Shown: piece after piece, positions 28,367-36,155 of the stretch | How the letters are laid out: each line of letters opens with the position of its first letter | Position numbering within the stretch: position 1 is the stretch's first letter | Assembly (NCBI RefSeq): GCF_009857135.1 | Contig: NZ_CP047318.1 | Span: 5,270,001-5,334,000 of the forward strand | Source: Streptomyces sp. HM190 | Lineage (GTDB): Bacteria > Actinomycetota > Actinomycetes > Streptomycetales > Streptomycetaceae | Length of the DNA: 64,000 nt | Direction of reading: 5' to 3' | Program-made: the position numbers and the translations under genes | The notes under the pieces: generated by a model | Databases searched by the model: none | Told to the model about the DNA's origin: nothing | The model's input: the letters and a program-made list of their open reading frames with translations, nothing else

Positions 28367-28379
28367 CCGAAACTTTCGG
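28367..28379. promoter_or_regulatory. Perfect CGAAA-N-TTTCG operator before the GH10 xylanase gene
   Basis: CCGAAACTTTCGG is a perfect 13-bp palindrome containing the CGAAA-N-TTTCG element that negatively controls xylanase genes in actinomycetes. It ends 11 bases before the ATG and overlaps the GGAGG ribosome binding site, a place where a bound repressor could block transcript elongation. Confidence 0.8.
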
Positions 28380-28390
28380 AGGCACCCGCA

Positions 28391-29809
28391 ATGAGAACCT
28401 CCTTGAGAACCTCCCTGAGAAGCTCCCCGAGAACATCCCCCACCACCCGGCGCCCGTCTTCAGGGGCCCGCCTCGCCGCCCTGTTCACCGGTGTGTCCGC
28501 GGTCGCCGCCCTGCTCGTCGCCGCGCCCGCCGCCCAGGCCGCCGCCGACACCCCGCTGCGCGACCTCGCCGCCGCCCGGGGCAAGGCGATCGGCACCGCC
28601 GTGACCGGCTCCAAGCTCACCGGCACCTACGGCGACATCGCCGGCCGGGAGTTCAACTGGCTCACCCCCGGCAACGCCATGAAGTGGGCCTCCGTCGAGC
28701 CCAGCCGCGGCACCTTCGACTGGACCGAGGCGGACCGGATCGTCGACTTCGCCGAGGCCCACGACCAGGACGTACGCGGCCACACCCTCGTCTGGCACAG
28801 CCAGAACCCCGACTGGCTGGCCAACGGCACCTGGACGCCCGCCCAGCTCCGCCAGCTGATGACCGACCACATCGCGCTCGAAGTGGGCCGCTACAAGGGC
28901 CGGCTGGCCGCCTGGGACGTGGTGAACGAGCCGTTCAACGAGGACGGCACGTTCCGTCAGACCCTCTGGTACAACGGCCTCGGCGCCGACTACATCGCCC
29001 AGGCCCTGACCGCCGCCCGCGCCGCCGACCCGGCCGCGAAGCTCTACATCAACGACTACAACGTCGAGGGCGTCAACGCGAAGTCCACGGCCCTCTACAA
29101 CCTGGTCAAGGACCTCAAGGCGCGCGGCGTCCCGATCGACGGGGTCGGCCTCCAGGCCCATCTGATCCTCGGCCAGGTCCCGGCGACCTTCCAGCAGAAC
29201 ATCCAGCGCTTCGCCGACCTGGGCCTGGACGTCGCCGTCACGGAGCTCGACATCCGGATGCAGACGCCCGCCACCGACGCCAAGCTGGCGCAGCAGCGCA
29301 CCGAGTACGAGGCCGTGTTCAAGGCGTGCGTCGCCGTGTCCCGCTGCACCGGCGTGACCGTGTGGGGCTTCACCGACTCCGACTCCTGGATCCCGGACAC
29401 CTTCCCCGGCGAGGGCGCGGCGACCCCGTACGACGCCAACTACCAGCCGAAACCGGCGTACTACGGCATCGTGACCGCGCTCGGCGGCACGGTCACCGAG
29501 CCCCCGCCGCCGACCGGCTGCTCGGCCGCGTACAGCGTCCAGAGCCAGTGGAACACCGGCTTCACGGGCCAGGTGACGATCAGTTGTGCCGCCGGGTCCT
29601 CGCTCTCCTCCTGGCGGGCGACCTGGACGTTCGGGGCGGGTCAGCGCATCAGTCAGGCGTGGAACGCGACCTGCACCCAGACCCAGGCTGCGGTCAGTTG
29701 CGCGAACGCGTCGTGGAACGGGAGCGTGCCGAGCGGCGGTTCGGTGACGTTCGGCTTCAACGCGTCCTGGAGCGGCAGCAATCCGGCTCCCACGGTGACA
29801 CTGGGCTGA
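28391..29809 (+). CDS. Secreted GH10 endo-1,4-beta-xylanase with CBM2 domain
   Basis: This 472-residue secreted enzyme cuts the xylan backbone outside the cell. The long signal peptide contains RR (SPTTRRPSSGARLAALF) and ends at AAPAAQAA. The GH10 barrel (about residues 50-365) has the acid/base Glu in WDVVNEPFNE and the nucleophile Glu in VTELDIRM. After a short Pro linker (TEPPPPTG), a C-terminal family 2 cellulose/xylan-binding module (about 375-472, CSAAYSVQSQW) follows with its two Cys. ATG 28391 sits just after GGAGG. It supplies the oligosaccharides for the neighbouring importer. Confidence 0.95.
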   Translation: MRTSLRTSLRSSPRTSPTTRRPSSGARLAALFTGVSAVAALLVAAPAAQAAADTPLRDLAAARGKAIGTAVTGSKLTGTYGDIAGREFNWLTPGNAMKWASVEPSRGTFDWTEADRIVDFAEAHDQDVRGHTLVWHSQNPDWLANGTWTPAQLRQLMTDHIALEVGRYKGRLAAWDVVNEPFNEDGTFRQTLWYNGLGADYIAQALTAARAADPAAKLYINDYNVEGVNAKSTALYNLVKDLKARGVPIDGVGLQAHLILGQVPATFQQNIQRFADLGLDVAVTELDIRMQTPATDAKLAQQRTEYEAVFKACVAVSRCTGVTVWGFTDSDSWIPDTFPGEGAATPYDANYQPKPAYYGIVTALGGTVTEPPPPTGCSAAYSVQSQWNTGFTGQVTISCAAGSSLSSWRATWTFGAGQRISQAWNATCTQTQAAVSCANASWNGSVPSGGSVTFGFNASWSGSNPAPTVTLG

Positions 29810-29906
29810 GCGCTGGCACGAGGGGCGCCTCGAAAAGTATGAGAATTTACGAAGGAACGGGCTCGGGAGTTCACGCTCGTCATAATTCGGACGTACGTTC
29901 CTGTGT

Positions 29907-30959
29907 GTGACGGGTGAAGAAGACGAGGAGTACGAGGGCGCGGGCAGACGGCCGCGTTGGCTGAGGATGGCCGGGGGCGCGCTCGCCTGCGTCCTCGTAC
30001 TCGGTGCCTGCGGGGCGGGCTGGGCGTTCTGGCGGCTCAACGACAACATCACGAGCGTCGACATCAACAGCGCGCTCGGCGACGACCGCCCGCCCAGGAC
30101 CCTGTCGAGCACGGGCCCTTCGGCGTCCGCCGTCGCCGAACCCCTGCCCAGCGGCGCCCTCAACATCCTGGTCCTCGGCTCCGACTCCCGCAGCGGCAAG
30201 GAGAACGCCGAGCTGGGAGGCGGCGGCGAGACCTCCGGCGCCCGCTCCGACACGGCGATGGTCGTCCACATCGACGAGGGCCGCACCGCGGCGACGGTCG
30301 TCAGCATCCCCCGCGACACCCTGGTCACCCGGCCGTCCTGCCCACTGGAGTCAGGCGGTTCGACGGCGGTCGCGTACAACGTCATGTTCAACAGCGCGTA
30401 CGCGGTCGGCGGCCCCGTCTGCGCCGTGAAGACCGTCGAGTCCCTGACGGACGTCCGCATGGACCACTACATCGAGATCGACTTCGCCGGCTTCGCCGAA
30501 CTGGTCGACGCGCTCGGCGGCGTCACCGTCACCACCGACGAGGACATCGACGACGAGGACAGCCATCTGAAGCTGACGGCGGGCACCCACCACCTCGACG
30601 GCGAGCAGGCCCTGGCCCTCGCCCGCACCCGCCACGGCATCGGCGACGGCAGCGACCTCGGCCGCATCGGGCTCCAGCAGAAGCTCGTGAAGGCCCTGCT
30701 CGACCAGATCGCCGCCACCAGCCTCCTGACCGACCCCGCCGAGCTGTACCGGGCCGCCGACGCCGTCACCGGCAGCCTCACCACCGACACCGGCCTCGGC
30801 TCCCTGAGCGAACTGGTCCAGCTGGGCCAGAGCCTGAAAGGGCTCTCGTCCGACGCGACGAGGACGGTGATGATGCCGGTCGTCCCCGCCCCCTACGACC
30901 CCAACCGCGTGGTGGCCGACGAACCGGAGGCGAAGGAGCTGTGGGAGTCGCTGAGGTGA
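29907..30959 (+). CDS. LCP-family cell-wall glycopolymer transferase
   Basis: This is a LytR-CpsA-Psr protein, 350 residues, which would attach teichoic acid or another polymer to peptidoglycan outside the membrane. It has one N-terminal membrane segment (GGALACVLVLGACGAGWAFW, about 22-42) and the LCP domain (about 85-300). Conserved acidic and basic residues appear in NILVLGSDSRSG, ARSDTAMVVHID and VSIPRDTLVT, with ALALARTRHGIGDGSDLGRI near 235. It starts with GTG. It appears monocistronic, downstream of the xylanase gene. Confidence 0.9.
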   Translation: MTGEEDEEYEGAGRRPRWLRMAGGALACVLVLGACGAGWAFWRLNDNITSVDINSALGDDRPPRTLSSTGPSASAVAEPLPSGALNILVLGSDSRSGKENAELGGGGETSGARSDTAMVVHIDEGRTAATVVSIPRDTLVTRPSCPLESGGSTAVAYNVMFNSAYAVGGPVCAVKTVESLTDVRMDHYIEIDFAGFAELVDALGGVTVTTDEDIDDEDSHLKLTAGTHHLDGEQALALARTRHGIGDGSDLGRIGLQQKLVKALLDQIAATSLLTDPAELYRAADAVTGSLTTDTGLGSLSELVQLGQSLKGLSSDATRTVMMPVVPAPYDPNRVVADEPEAKELWESLR

Positions 30960-31036
30960 GGTGACCTGGAGAGAAGGACATCCGAGGGGCGCCCGAGGGC
31001 ACCGGGAAGAACTCTTCGAAGAAAATCCGGCACCCG

Positions 31037-31063
31037 TGTCGATCCGGTCTCCCCTCGTTCGAC
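31037..31063 (+). promoter_or_regulatory. ECF42-type promoter for the DGPF gene
   Basis: TGTCGA (31037-31042) is followed after 17 bases by CGAC (31060-31063), the -35/-10 pair reported for ECF42 sigma factors in Streptomyces venezuelae. It stands 54 bases upstream of the DGPF protein gene, which is followed by an ECF42-type sigma gene, so positive autoregulation is expected. Confidence 0.7.
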
Positions 31064-31116
31064 GCAAGGGGTGAGAGGCGGGGACGGACCCCGCCGCCCC
31101 TACCGGAGGAGCCACC

Positions 31117-31473
31117 ATGCCGCGCTACCTGTCGATGGTCCGGATCGACGAGTCCACCGCCCCCGCCGAGGGCCCGAGCCCCGAGCTGATGCAGCGGATG
31201 GGCGACCTGCTGGAGGAGATGACCAAGGCCGGCGTCATGCTCGACACCGCCGGGCTGCTGCCGAGCGCCCGGGGCAAGCGGGTCCGCTGGGAGGGCGGCG
31301 AGCTGTCCGTCACCGACGGCCCGTTCACCGAGACCAAGGAGGTCGTCGGCGGCTACGCCCTCATGCAGTGCAAGGACATGGACGAGGCCGTCGAGTGGAC
31401 CACCCGGTTCCTGAAGGTCCACGAGGAGCACTGGACGGTGACCTGCGAGGTGCGGGAGATCACGGAGGGCTGA
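31117..31473 (+). CDS. DGPF/YCII-related protein
   Basis: This 118-residue protein of the DGPF (YCII-related) family forms a ferredoxin-like fold. The TDGPFTETKEVVGGYAL signature is near residue 67. Genes of this family are the habitual partners of ECF42 sigma factors, although their biochemical role is unsettled. The ATG follows GGAGGAGCCACC, a strong binding site. The sigma gene begins 43 bases downstream, so both are probably read from the ECF42-type promoter upstream. Confidence 0.88.
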   Translation: MPRYLSMVRIDESTAPAEGPSPELMQRMGDLLEEMTKAGVMLDTAGLLPSARGKRVRWEGGELSVTDGPFTETKEVVGGYALMQCKDMDEAVEWTTRFLKVHEEHWTVTCEVREITEG

Positions 31474-31516
31474 GCCCGTTTGGCCGGGATGCCCCGCGGG
31501 TGTCTGATGGTGGGTT

Positions 31517-32833
31517 GTGACAGCACAGCCCACCACCGACGCCGACCGGGCGGGGCGCGCCCCGGCGGACCCCAGGAAGGCCATCGAGACCGTCTTCCGC
31601 ATCGAGGCGCCCCGCGTCATCGCCGGGGTCGCCCGGATCGTGCGCGACGTCGGGATCGCGGAGGAGCTGGCGCAGGACGCCCTGGTCGCCGCGCTGGAGC
31701 AGTGGCCGCGCGACGGCGTGCCCGACAACCCGGGCGCCTGGCTCATGACCACCGCCAAGCACCGCGCCATCGACCTGGTACGCCGCCGGGAACGCTACGC
31801 GCGCAAGCTGGCCGAGGTCGGCCGGGACCTGGAGACGGCGAGCCCGGCGGGACAGTACCTGGACACGCCGTCCGACCCCGACGACATCGACGACGACCTC
31901 CTGCGCCTCGTCTTCACGGCCTGCCATCCCGTGCTCTCCGCCGAGGCCCGCATCGCCCTCACCCTCCGCCTCCTCGGCGGCCTCACCACCGCGGAGATCG
32001 CGCGTGCCTTCCTCTCCCCGGAGGCCACCGTCGCCCAGCGCATCGTCCGCGCCAAACGGACCCTCGCGAAGAAGGGCGTCCCCTTCGAGGTGCCGTACGG
32101 CCCCGACCGCGAGACCCGCCTCGCCTCCGTCCTGGAGGTCATCTACCTCGTCTTCAACGAGGGGTACGCCGCCACCGCGGGCGACGACCTGCTGCGCCCC
32201 GCGCTGTGCGAGGACGCGCTGCGGCTCGCCCGCGTCCTCGCGGAGCTGATGCCCAGGGAACCCGAGGTGCACGGGCTGGTGGCGCTGCTGGAGCTCCAGG
32301 AGTCACGGGCCGCCGCCCGCACCGGCCCCACGGGTGAGCCGGTGCTCCTCAGGGACCAGGACCGCCGCCGCTGGAACCGCCTCCTCGTCGCCCGCGGCTT
32401 CACCGCCCTGGGCCGCGCCACCGCCACCGCCCGCGGCGGCCCCGGCCCGTACGCGCTCCAGGCCGCCATCGCCGCGTGCCACGCCCAGGCGTACACCTAC
32501 GAGGAGACCGACTGGCCGCGCATCGCGACCCTGTACGCCCTCCTGGCGGCCCGTTCGCCGTCCCCGGTCGTCGAGCTGAACCGGGCGGTCGCCGTCTCGA
32601 TGGCCGACGGCCCGGCCGCGGCCCTGGAGATCGTCGACGGCCTGGCCACCGCACCGGCCCTGCGCGACTACCACCTGCTGCCGAGCGTACGAGGCGACCT
32701 GCTCGCCCGCCTGGACCGCCCGGACGAGGCCCGCGCGGAGTTCGAACGAGCCGCCGCCCTCGCCCGCAACGAACGCGAACGCGCACTGCTGCTGGCCCGT
32801 GCGCGGCGGGCGGGGGAGGACGGCGTCGCCTGA
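31517..32833 (+). CDS. ECF42-type RNA polymerase sigma factor
   Basis: This 438-residue sigma-70-family protein is about twice the length of an ordinary ECF factor. The sigma-2 region is near residues 20-90 (IAEELAQDALVAALEQWP, GAWLMTTAKHRAID). Sigma-4 is near 130-180 (LRLLGGLTTAEIARAFL). The long C-terminal helical extension, TPR-like (about 200-438), is the hallmark of ECF42, which uses it instead of a separate anti-sigma factor. It begins with GTG and follows the DGPF gene. Confidence 0.9.
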   Translation: MTAQPTTDADRAGRAPADPRKAIETVFRIEAPRVIAGVARIVRDVGIAEELAQDALVAALEQWPRDGVPDNPGAWLMTTAKHRAIDLVRRRERYARKLAEVGRDLETASPAGQYLDTPSDPDDIDDDLLRLVFTACHPVLSAEARIALTLRLLGGLTTAEIARAFLSPEATVAQRIVRAKRTLAKKGVPFEVPYGPDRETRLASVLEVIYLVFNEGYAATAGDDLLRPALCEDALRLARVLAELMPREPEVHGLVALLELQESRAAARTGPTGEPVLLRDQDRRRWNRLLVARGFTALGRATATARGGPGPYALQAAIAACHAQAYTYEETDWPRIATLYALLAARSPSPVVELNRAVAVSMADGPAAALEIVDGLATAPALRDYHLLPSVRGDLLARLDRPDEARAEFERAAALARNERERALLLARARRAGEDGVA

Positions 32834-32887
32834 GCGGTGCTCCCGGCCCGGCGCGCTCCCGGCCCGGCGCGCTCAGGCCCGGTGCGC

Positions 32888-34108
32888 TCAGGCCGGGTGG
32901 CCGATCAGCATGCCGGGGGCGCCCGCGACCCGGGTGAGGAAAACCGTCGCCGAGGCGGTGCCGTGCGGCTTCGGCAGGGCCTTGCGGCGCAGTTCCTCCG
33001 GCTCGACGGCCGACCCGCGCTTCTTCACGGTCAGGACGCCGATCCCGCGTTCCCGCAGCAGCGCCCTGAGCTTCTTGACGTTGAAGGGCAGCACGTCGGT
33101 GATCTCGTACGCGGTCGCGTACGGGGTGAGGTGGCGCTCGTCGGCGGTGACGTACGCGATCGTCGGGTCGATCAGCCCGCCGTCCACGTCCTCGGCCACC
33201 TGGGCGACCAGATGGGCGCGGATGACGGCGCCGTCCGGCTCGTACAGGTACCGCCCGACCGGCCGGACCGGCGGGTCGGGCAGCATCGTGTCGGGGGTGG
33301 CGCGGATCGCGGCCCCCGAGGGGAGCAGGACCGCCCGCCGCGCCCCCGGCGTCCCGCTCGCGCGGAACCACAGCACGGCCTCCTTCACGTCCCCGCCGTC
33401 CGAGATCCACTCGGCCTCGGCCTCCGGCGGAATCGCCTCGTGCGGGATGCCCGGCGCGATCTTGAGCGCGCCGAGCGGCGCCTTCAGCGCGGCCGACACG
33501 GCCCACGACAGGGGCGGTGAGTAGGCCTCGGGGTCGAAGATCCGGCCGCGCTGGGAGGAGCGCCGGGCCGGGTCGACGAACACGGCGTCGTACCCGGTCG
33601 TGTCCACCTCCGTCACGTCCGCCTCGCGCACCTCGATCAGACCGGCGAGCCCGAGGGCGTCCGCGTTGGCGCGGGCCGCCGCCGCGGTCAGCGGGTCGCG
33701 GTCGACGGCCAGTACGCGGATGCCGGCCCGAGCGAACGCGATCGCGTCCCCGCCGATCCCGCAGCACAGGTCGGCGACCGACCGCACGCCGAGCGCCCGG
33801 AAGCACTCCGCTCGGTACGTCGCGACACTCGTCCGCGTCGACTGCTCGACCCCGTTCGGTGTGAAGAACATCCGCGCCGCGTCCTCGGCCCCGAACTTCG
33901 CCACGGCCCGCTGCCGCAGCCGCGCCTGGGCGAGGGCCGCCGAGACGAGCTCCGCCGCGTGCGAGCGGCGCAGGCGGGTCGCCACGGCCAGCTCCCGCGC
34001 CGGTTCCACACCGCGCACCTCGTCGAGGAGGGCGCGGCCCTCGGGGGTCAGCAGGGGAGCGAGGGCGGAGCCGGGGGAGTGGGGGGAGCCGGGGGCGAGG
34101 TCGTTCAC
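32888..34108 (-). CDS. Class I SAM-dependent methyltransferase with THUMP-like C-terminal domain
   Basis: This 406-residue protein has a Rossmann methyltransferase core at about residues 100-250 (ADLCCGIGGDAIAFARAG, VLAVDRD, DAVFVDPARRSSQRGRIFD). A C-terminal domain (about 330-406, TDVLPFNVKKLRALLRERG, TVKKRG) is of the THUMP-like type seen in this family. The YDAVFVDPARR motif suggests nucleic-acid rather than small-molecule substrates, but that is inference. The GTG start at 34108 is not certain, because the frame stays open upstream without a clear binding site. Confidence 0.8.
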   Translation of the reverse strand: MNDLAPGSPHSPGSALAPLLTPEGRALLDEVRGVEPARELAVATRLRRSHAAELVSAALAQARLRQRAVAKFGAEDAARMFFTPNGVEQSTRTSVATYRAECFRALGVRSVADLCCGIGGDAIAFARAGIRVLAVDRDPLTAAAARANADALGLAGLIEVREADVTEVDTTGYDAVFVDPARRSSQRGRIFDPEAYSPPLSWAVSAALKAPLGALKIAPGIPHEAIPPEAEAEWISDGGDVKEAVLWFRASGTPGARRAVLLPSGAAIRATPDTMLPDPPVRPVGRYLYEPDGAVIRAHLVAQVAEDVDGGLIDPTIAYVTADERHLTPYATAYEITDVLPFNVKKLRALLRERGIGVLTVKKRGSAVEPEELRRKALPKPHGTASATVFLTRVAGAPGMLIGHPA

Positions 34109-34198
34109 CGGGCCATTGTGGGCCACCCGGTGGACGGCGCGCGGGCGGTGGCGGTGTCGGGCCGGAGGGCCGGGCGGGGCCTGCGAGGATGCGGCGCC

Positions 34199-35449
34199 AT
34201 GCGACTCGTGCGACAACATGACGAAACGAGGGCGAAGCGGACGAGTTACCGGGGGTGGGGCGGCGGCCCCCGCGGCGCATGCGCCCCGCTCGTGCGGATG
34301 CTCACCGCGGCGATCGCCGCGCTCGTGGTGGTCGTGGCGCTCGTGGCGTCCGGGTGCGCCGGGAGCGCGGGGAGTACCGGGAGTGCCGGGAGCGCTGGGA
34401 GTGCCGTCGGGGGCGCCGCCTCGGGGAGCGCCGGGGACGCCGGGGGCGCCGCCTCGGGGGACTCCGTCCCCGTGACGAGGTCCGCGGAGAGGGGGCGGCG
34501 GGCGACCGCCCCGGCTCACGGGCACGAGGTCCCGCCGCCGGGGCGCCGGACGGAGGTACCCGGGCGCCGGTCCGGGGCGCCGGACCGGCGCCCCGCCCCG
34601 CCGGACAGCCCGCTCGACGCGTCAGGACGCCCGGCTGACGCGCCGGGGCATCACGCCGGAGCGCCGGGCGGCCGGGCCGACGCGCCGGGCCGCCCGGCTG
34701 CCCCGTCCGGCCGCCGCAAGGACCCGCCCCGTCGTCACGCCGGTCCGCCCCGCGCTCCGGCCCGCGCCCCCGCGTACCGTCGGTGGGGGCTCGCCGGCCC
34801 CCTCCTCCCGGCGCCCGGGAAGCCCGACCGGCCGCCCGCGCCCCGAGCCGTGCGCCCCGGCCCGGCCCCCGTCGTCGACCGCGTCGCGACGCGCGACAAG
34901 GTGGTGTTCCTGACCTTCGACGACGGCGCGGAGAAGGACCCGCGGTTCACGCGGATGGTGCGGGAGTTGCGGCTGCCGGTCAGCGTGTTCCTCACGGACA
35001 GCGTCGTCGGGCCCGGCTACGGCCACTTCGCCCGGCTCCGCGAGGTCGGCGCCACCGTGCAGAACCACACCCTCGACCACATCGCCCTGCGCGGCCTGCC
35101 GTACGCCGGCCAGCGGGCCGAGATCTGCGGCCAGCAGGACAAGCTGAGGCAGCGCTTCGGTGTGCGCCCCACCCTGTTCCGCCCGCCGTACGGCGTCTAC
35201 GACACCACCACGCTGCGCGCCGCCGCCGACTGCGGCATCGTCGCCGTCGTCCTGTGGCGCGTGTCCCTGACCGCCGACGGCGGCACCGGCGGCGCCCGGC
35301 TCCGGCCCGGTGACATCGTCCACGCCCATGTCGGGGGCCGGGGCGCGGGGCGGCTGGACGGCGCCACCCTCACCCGCGTGACGGTCGACCTCCTGCGCCG
35401 CATCCAGGAGCAGGGCCTGACGGTGGGTCGTCTGGAGGACTACCTCTGA
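34199..35449 (+). CDS. Polysaccharide deacetylase lipoprotein, NodB family
   Basis: This 416-residue protein has a membrane-targeting segment (LTAAIAALVVVVALVASGC) whose LVASGC is a plausible lipobox. About 170 residues of Gly/Ser- then Pro/Arg-rich low-complexity spacer follow, then a NodB domain (about 230-416). The domain has the metal-site motif FLTFDDGAEKDP, HTLDH for the His pair and RPPYGVYD. VHAHVGG replaces the common C-terminal His motif. It probably deacetylates a cell-wall or exported glycan. It is divergent from the methyltransferase gene. Confidence 0.86.
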   Translation: MRLVRQHDETRAKRTSYRGWGGGPRGACAPLVRMLTAAIAALVVVVALVASGCAGSAGSTGSAGSAGSAVGGAASGSAGDAGGAASGDSVPVTRSAERGRRATAPAHGHEVPPPGRRTEVPGRRSGAPDRRPAPPDSPLDASGRPADAPGHHAGAPGGRADAPGRPAAPSGRRKDPPRRHAGPPRAPARAPAYRRWGLAGPLLPAPGKPDRPPAPRAVRPGPAPVVDRVATRDKVVFLTFDDGAEKDPRFTRMVRELRLPVSVFLTDSVVGPGYGHFARLREVGATVQNHTLDHIALRGLPYAGQRAEICGQQDKLRQRFGVRPTLFRPPYGVYDTTTLRAAADCGIVAVVLWRVSLTADGGTGGARLRPGDIVHAHVGGRGAGRLDGATLTRVTVDLLRRIQEQGLTVGRLEDYL

Positions 35450-35515
35450 GGGTCTGCTCCGGGGGGCGGAACCTCGCGGCAACCCGGGGTCCCGCACCAC
35501 GCCACGCGGTCGCAA

Positions 35516-35542
35516 TTAGCAGTCCGCTTGACCGAGTGCTAA
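35516..35542. promoter_or_regulatory. CIRCE operator 1 upstream of groES
   Basis: TTAGCAGTC-N9-GAGTGCTAA matches the HrcA-binding CIRCE element with one mismatch in the left arm. A TTGACC -35 box (35528-35533) lies across its spacer and right arm. TAGTCT (35552-35557) follows at 18 bases, so HrcA would cover the promoter. Confidence 0.85.
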
Positions 35543-35563
35543 CCACGGTCATAGTCTCAGTTC

Positions 35564-35588
35564 TGGCACTCCCCCCTGGAGAGTGCCA
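35564..35588. promoter_or_regulatory. CIRCE operator 2 upstream of groES
   Basis: TGGCACTC-N9-GAGTGCCA is a second CIRCE-like inverted repeat, perfectly symmetrical with G-C changes in the outer arms. It lies 21 bases downstream of the first and about 100 bases before the groES start, within the expected transcript leader. Confidence 0.85.
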
Positions 35589-35688
35589 ACTACGCGACGG
35601 GCAGGTCCGGCACCCGCGACGACGGATCCACCTGGTCGCCACCTCAGACAGTTAACCCCGTGAGATCTCCGAAGGGGGAGGTCGGATC

Positions 35689-35997
35689 GTGACGACCACC
35701 AGCTCCAAGGTTGCCATCAAGCCGCTCGAGGACCGCATCGTGGTCCAGCCGCTCGACGCCGAGCAGACCACCGCCTCTGGCCTGGTCATTCCGGACACCG
35801 CCAAGGAGAAGCCCCAGGAGGGCGTCGTCCTGGCCGTCGGTCCGGGCCGCTTCGAGAACGGCGAGCGCCTGCCGCTCGACGTCAAGACCGGCGACATCGT
35901 GCTGTACAGCAAGTACGGCGGCACCGAGGTGAAGTACAACGGCGAGGAGTACCTCGTCCTGTCGGCTCGCGACGTCCTCGCGATCATCGACAAGTAG
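35689..35997 (+). CDS. groES: Co-chaperonin GroES
   Basis: GroES is the 10-kDa lid of the GroEL chamber. The 102-residue protein has KPLEDRIVVQPLDAEQ at the start, the mobile loop near TTASGLVIPDTAKEKP, and the C-terminal EEYLVLSARDVLAIIDK. The GTG start follows GAAGGGGGAGGTC. Two CIRCE elements upstream place it in the HrcA heat-shock regulon. groEL1 follows after 158 bases. Confidence 0.97.
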   Translation: MTTTSSKVAIKPLEDRIVVQPLDAEQTTASGLVIPDTAKEKPQEGVVLAVGPGRFENGERLPLDVKTGDIVLYSKYGGTEVKYNGEEYLVLSARDVLAIIDK

Positions 35998-36155
35998 TTC
36001 GCCTCTCGCGAGGCAGCCCGCCGCCCACAGCGGCGCGTCACTTCGCGAAACATCTTGCTTCGAGCTGCGCCCCTGGCCCCCGCGACCACTAAAAAGCCGG
36101 GCGCCCGGGGCGCAGCCTGCATTCACCCGAGATTTCCGAGAGGGCTCCCGCTGCC

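Noticed and set aside
29854..29881. SigE-type promoter (GGAAC ... GTC) before the LCP gene
   Set aside because: The spacer is 20 bases, longer than I would accept for this sigma class, and no other feature supports it.
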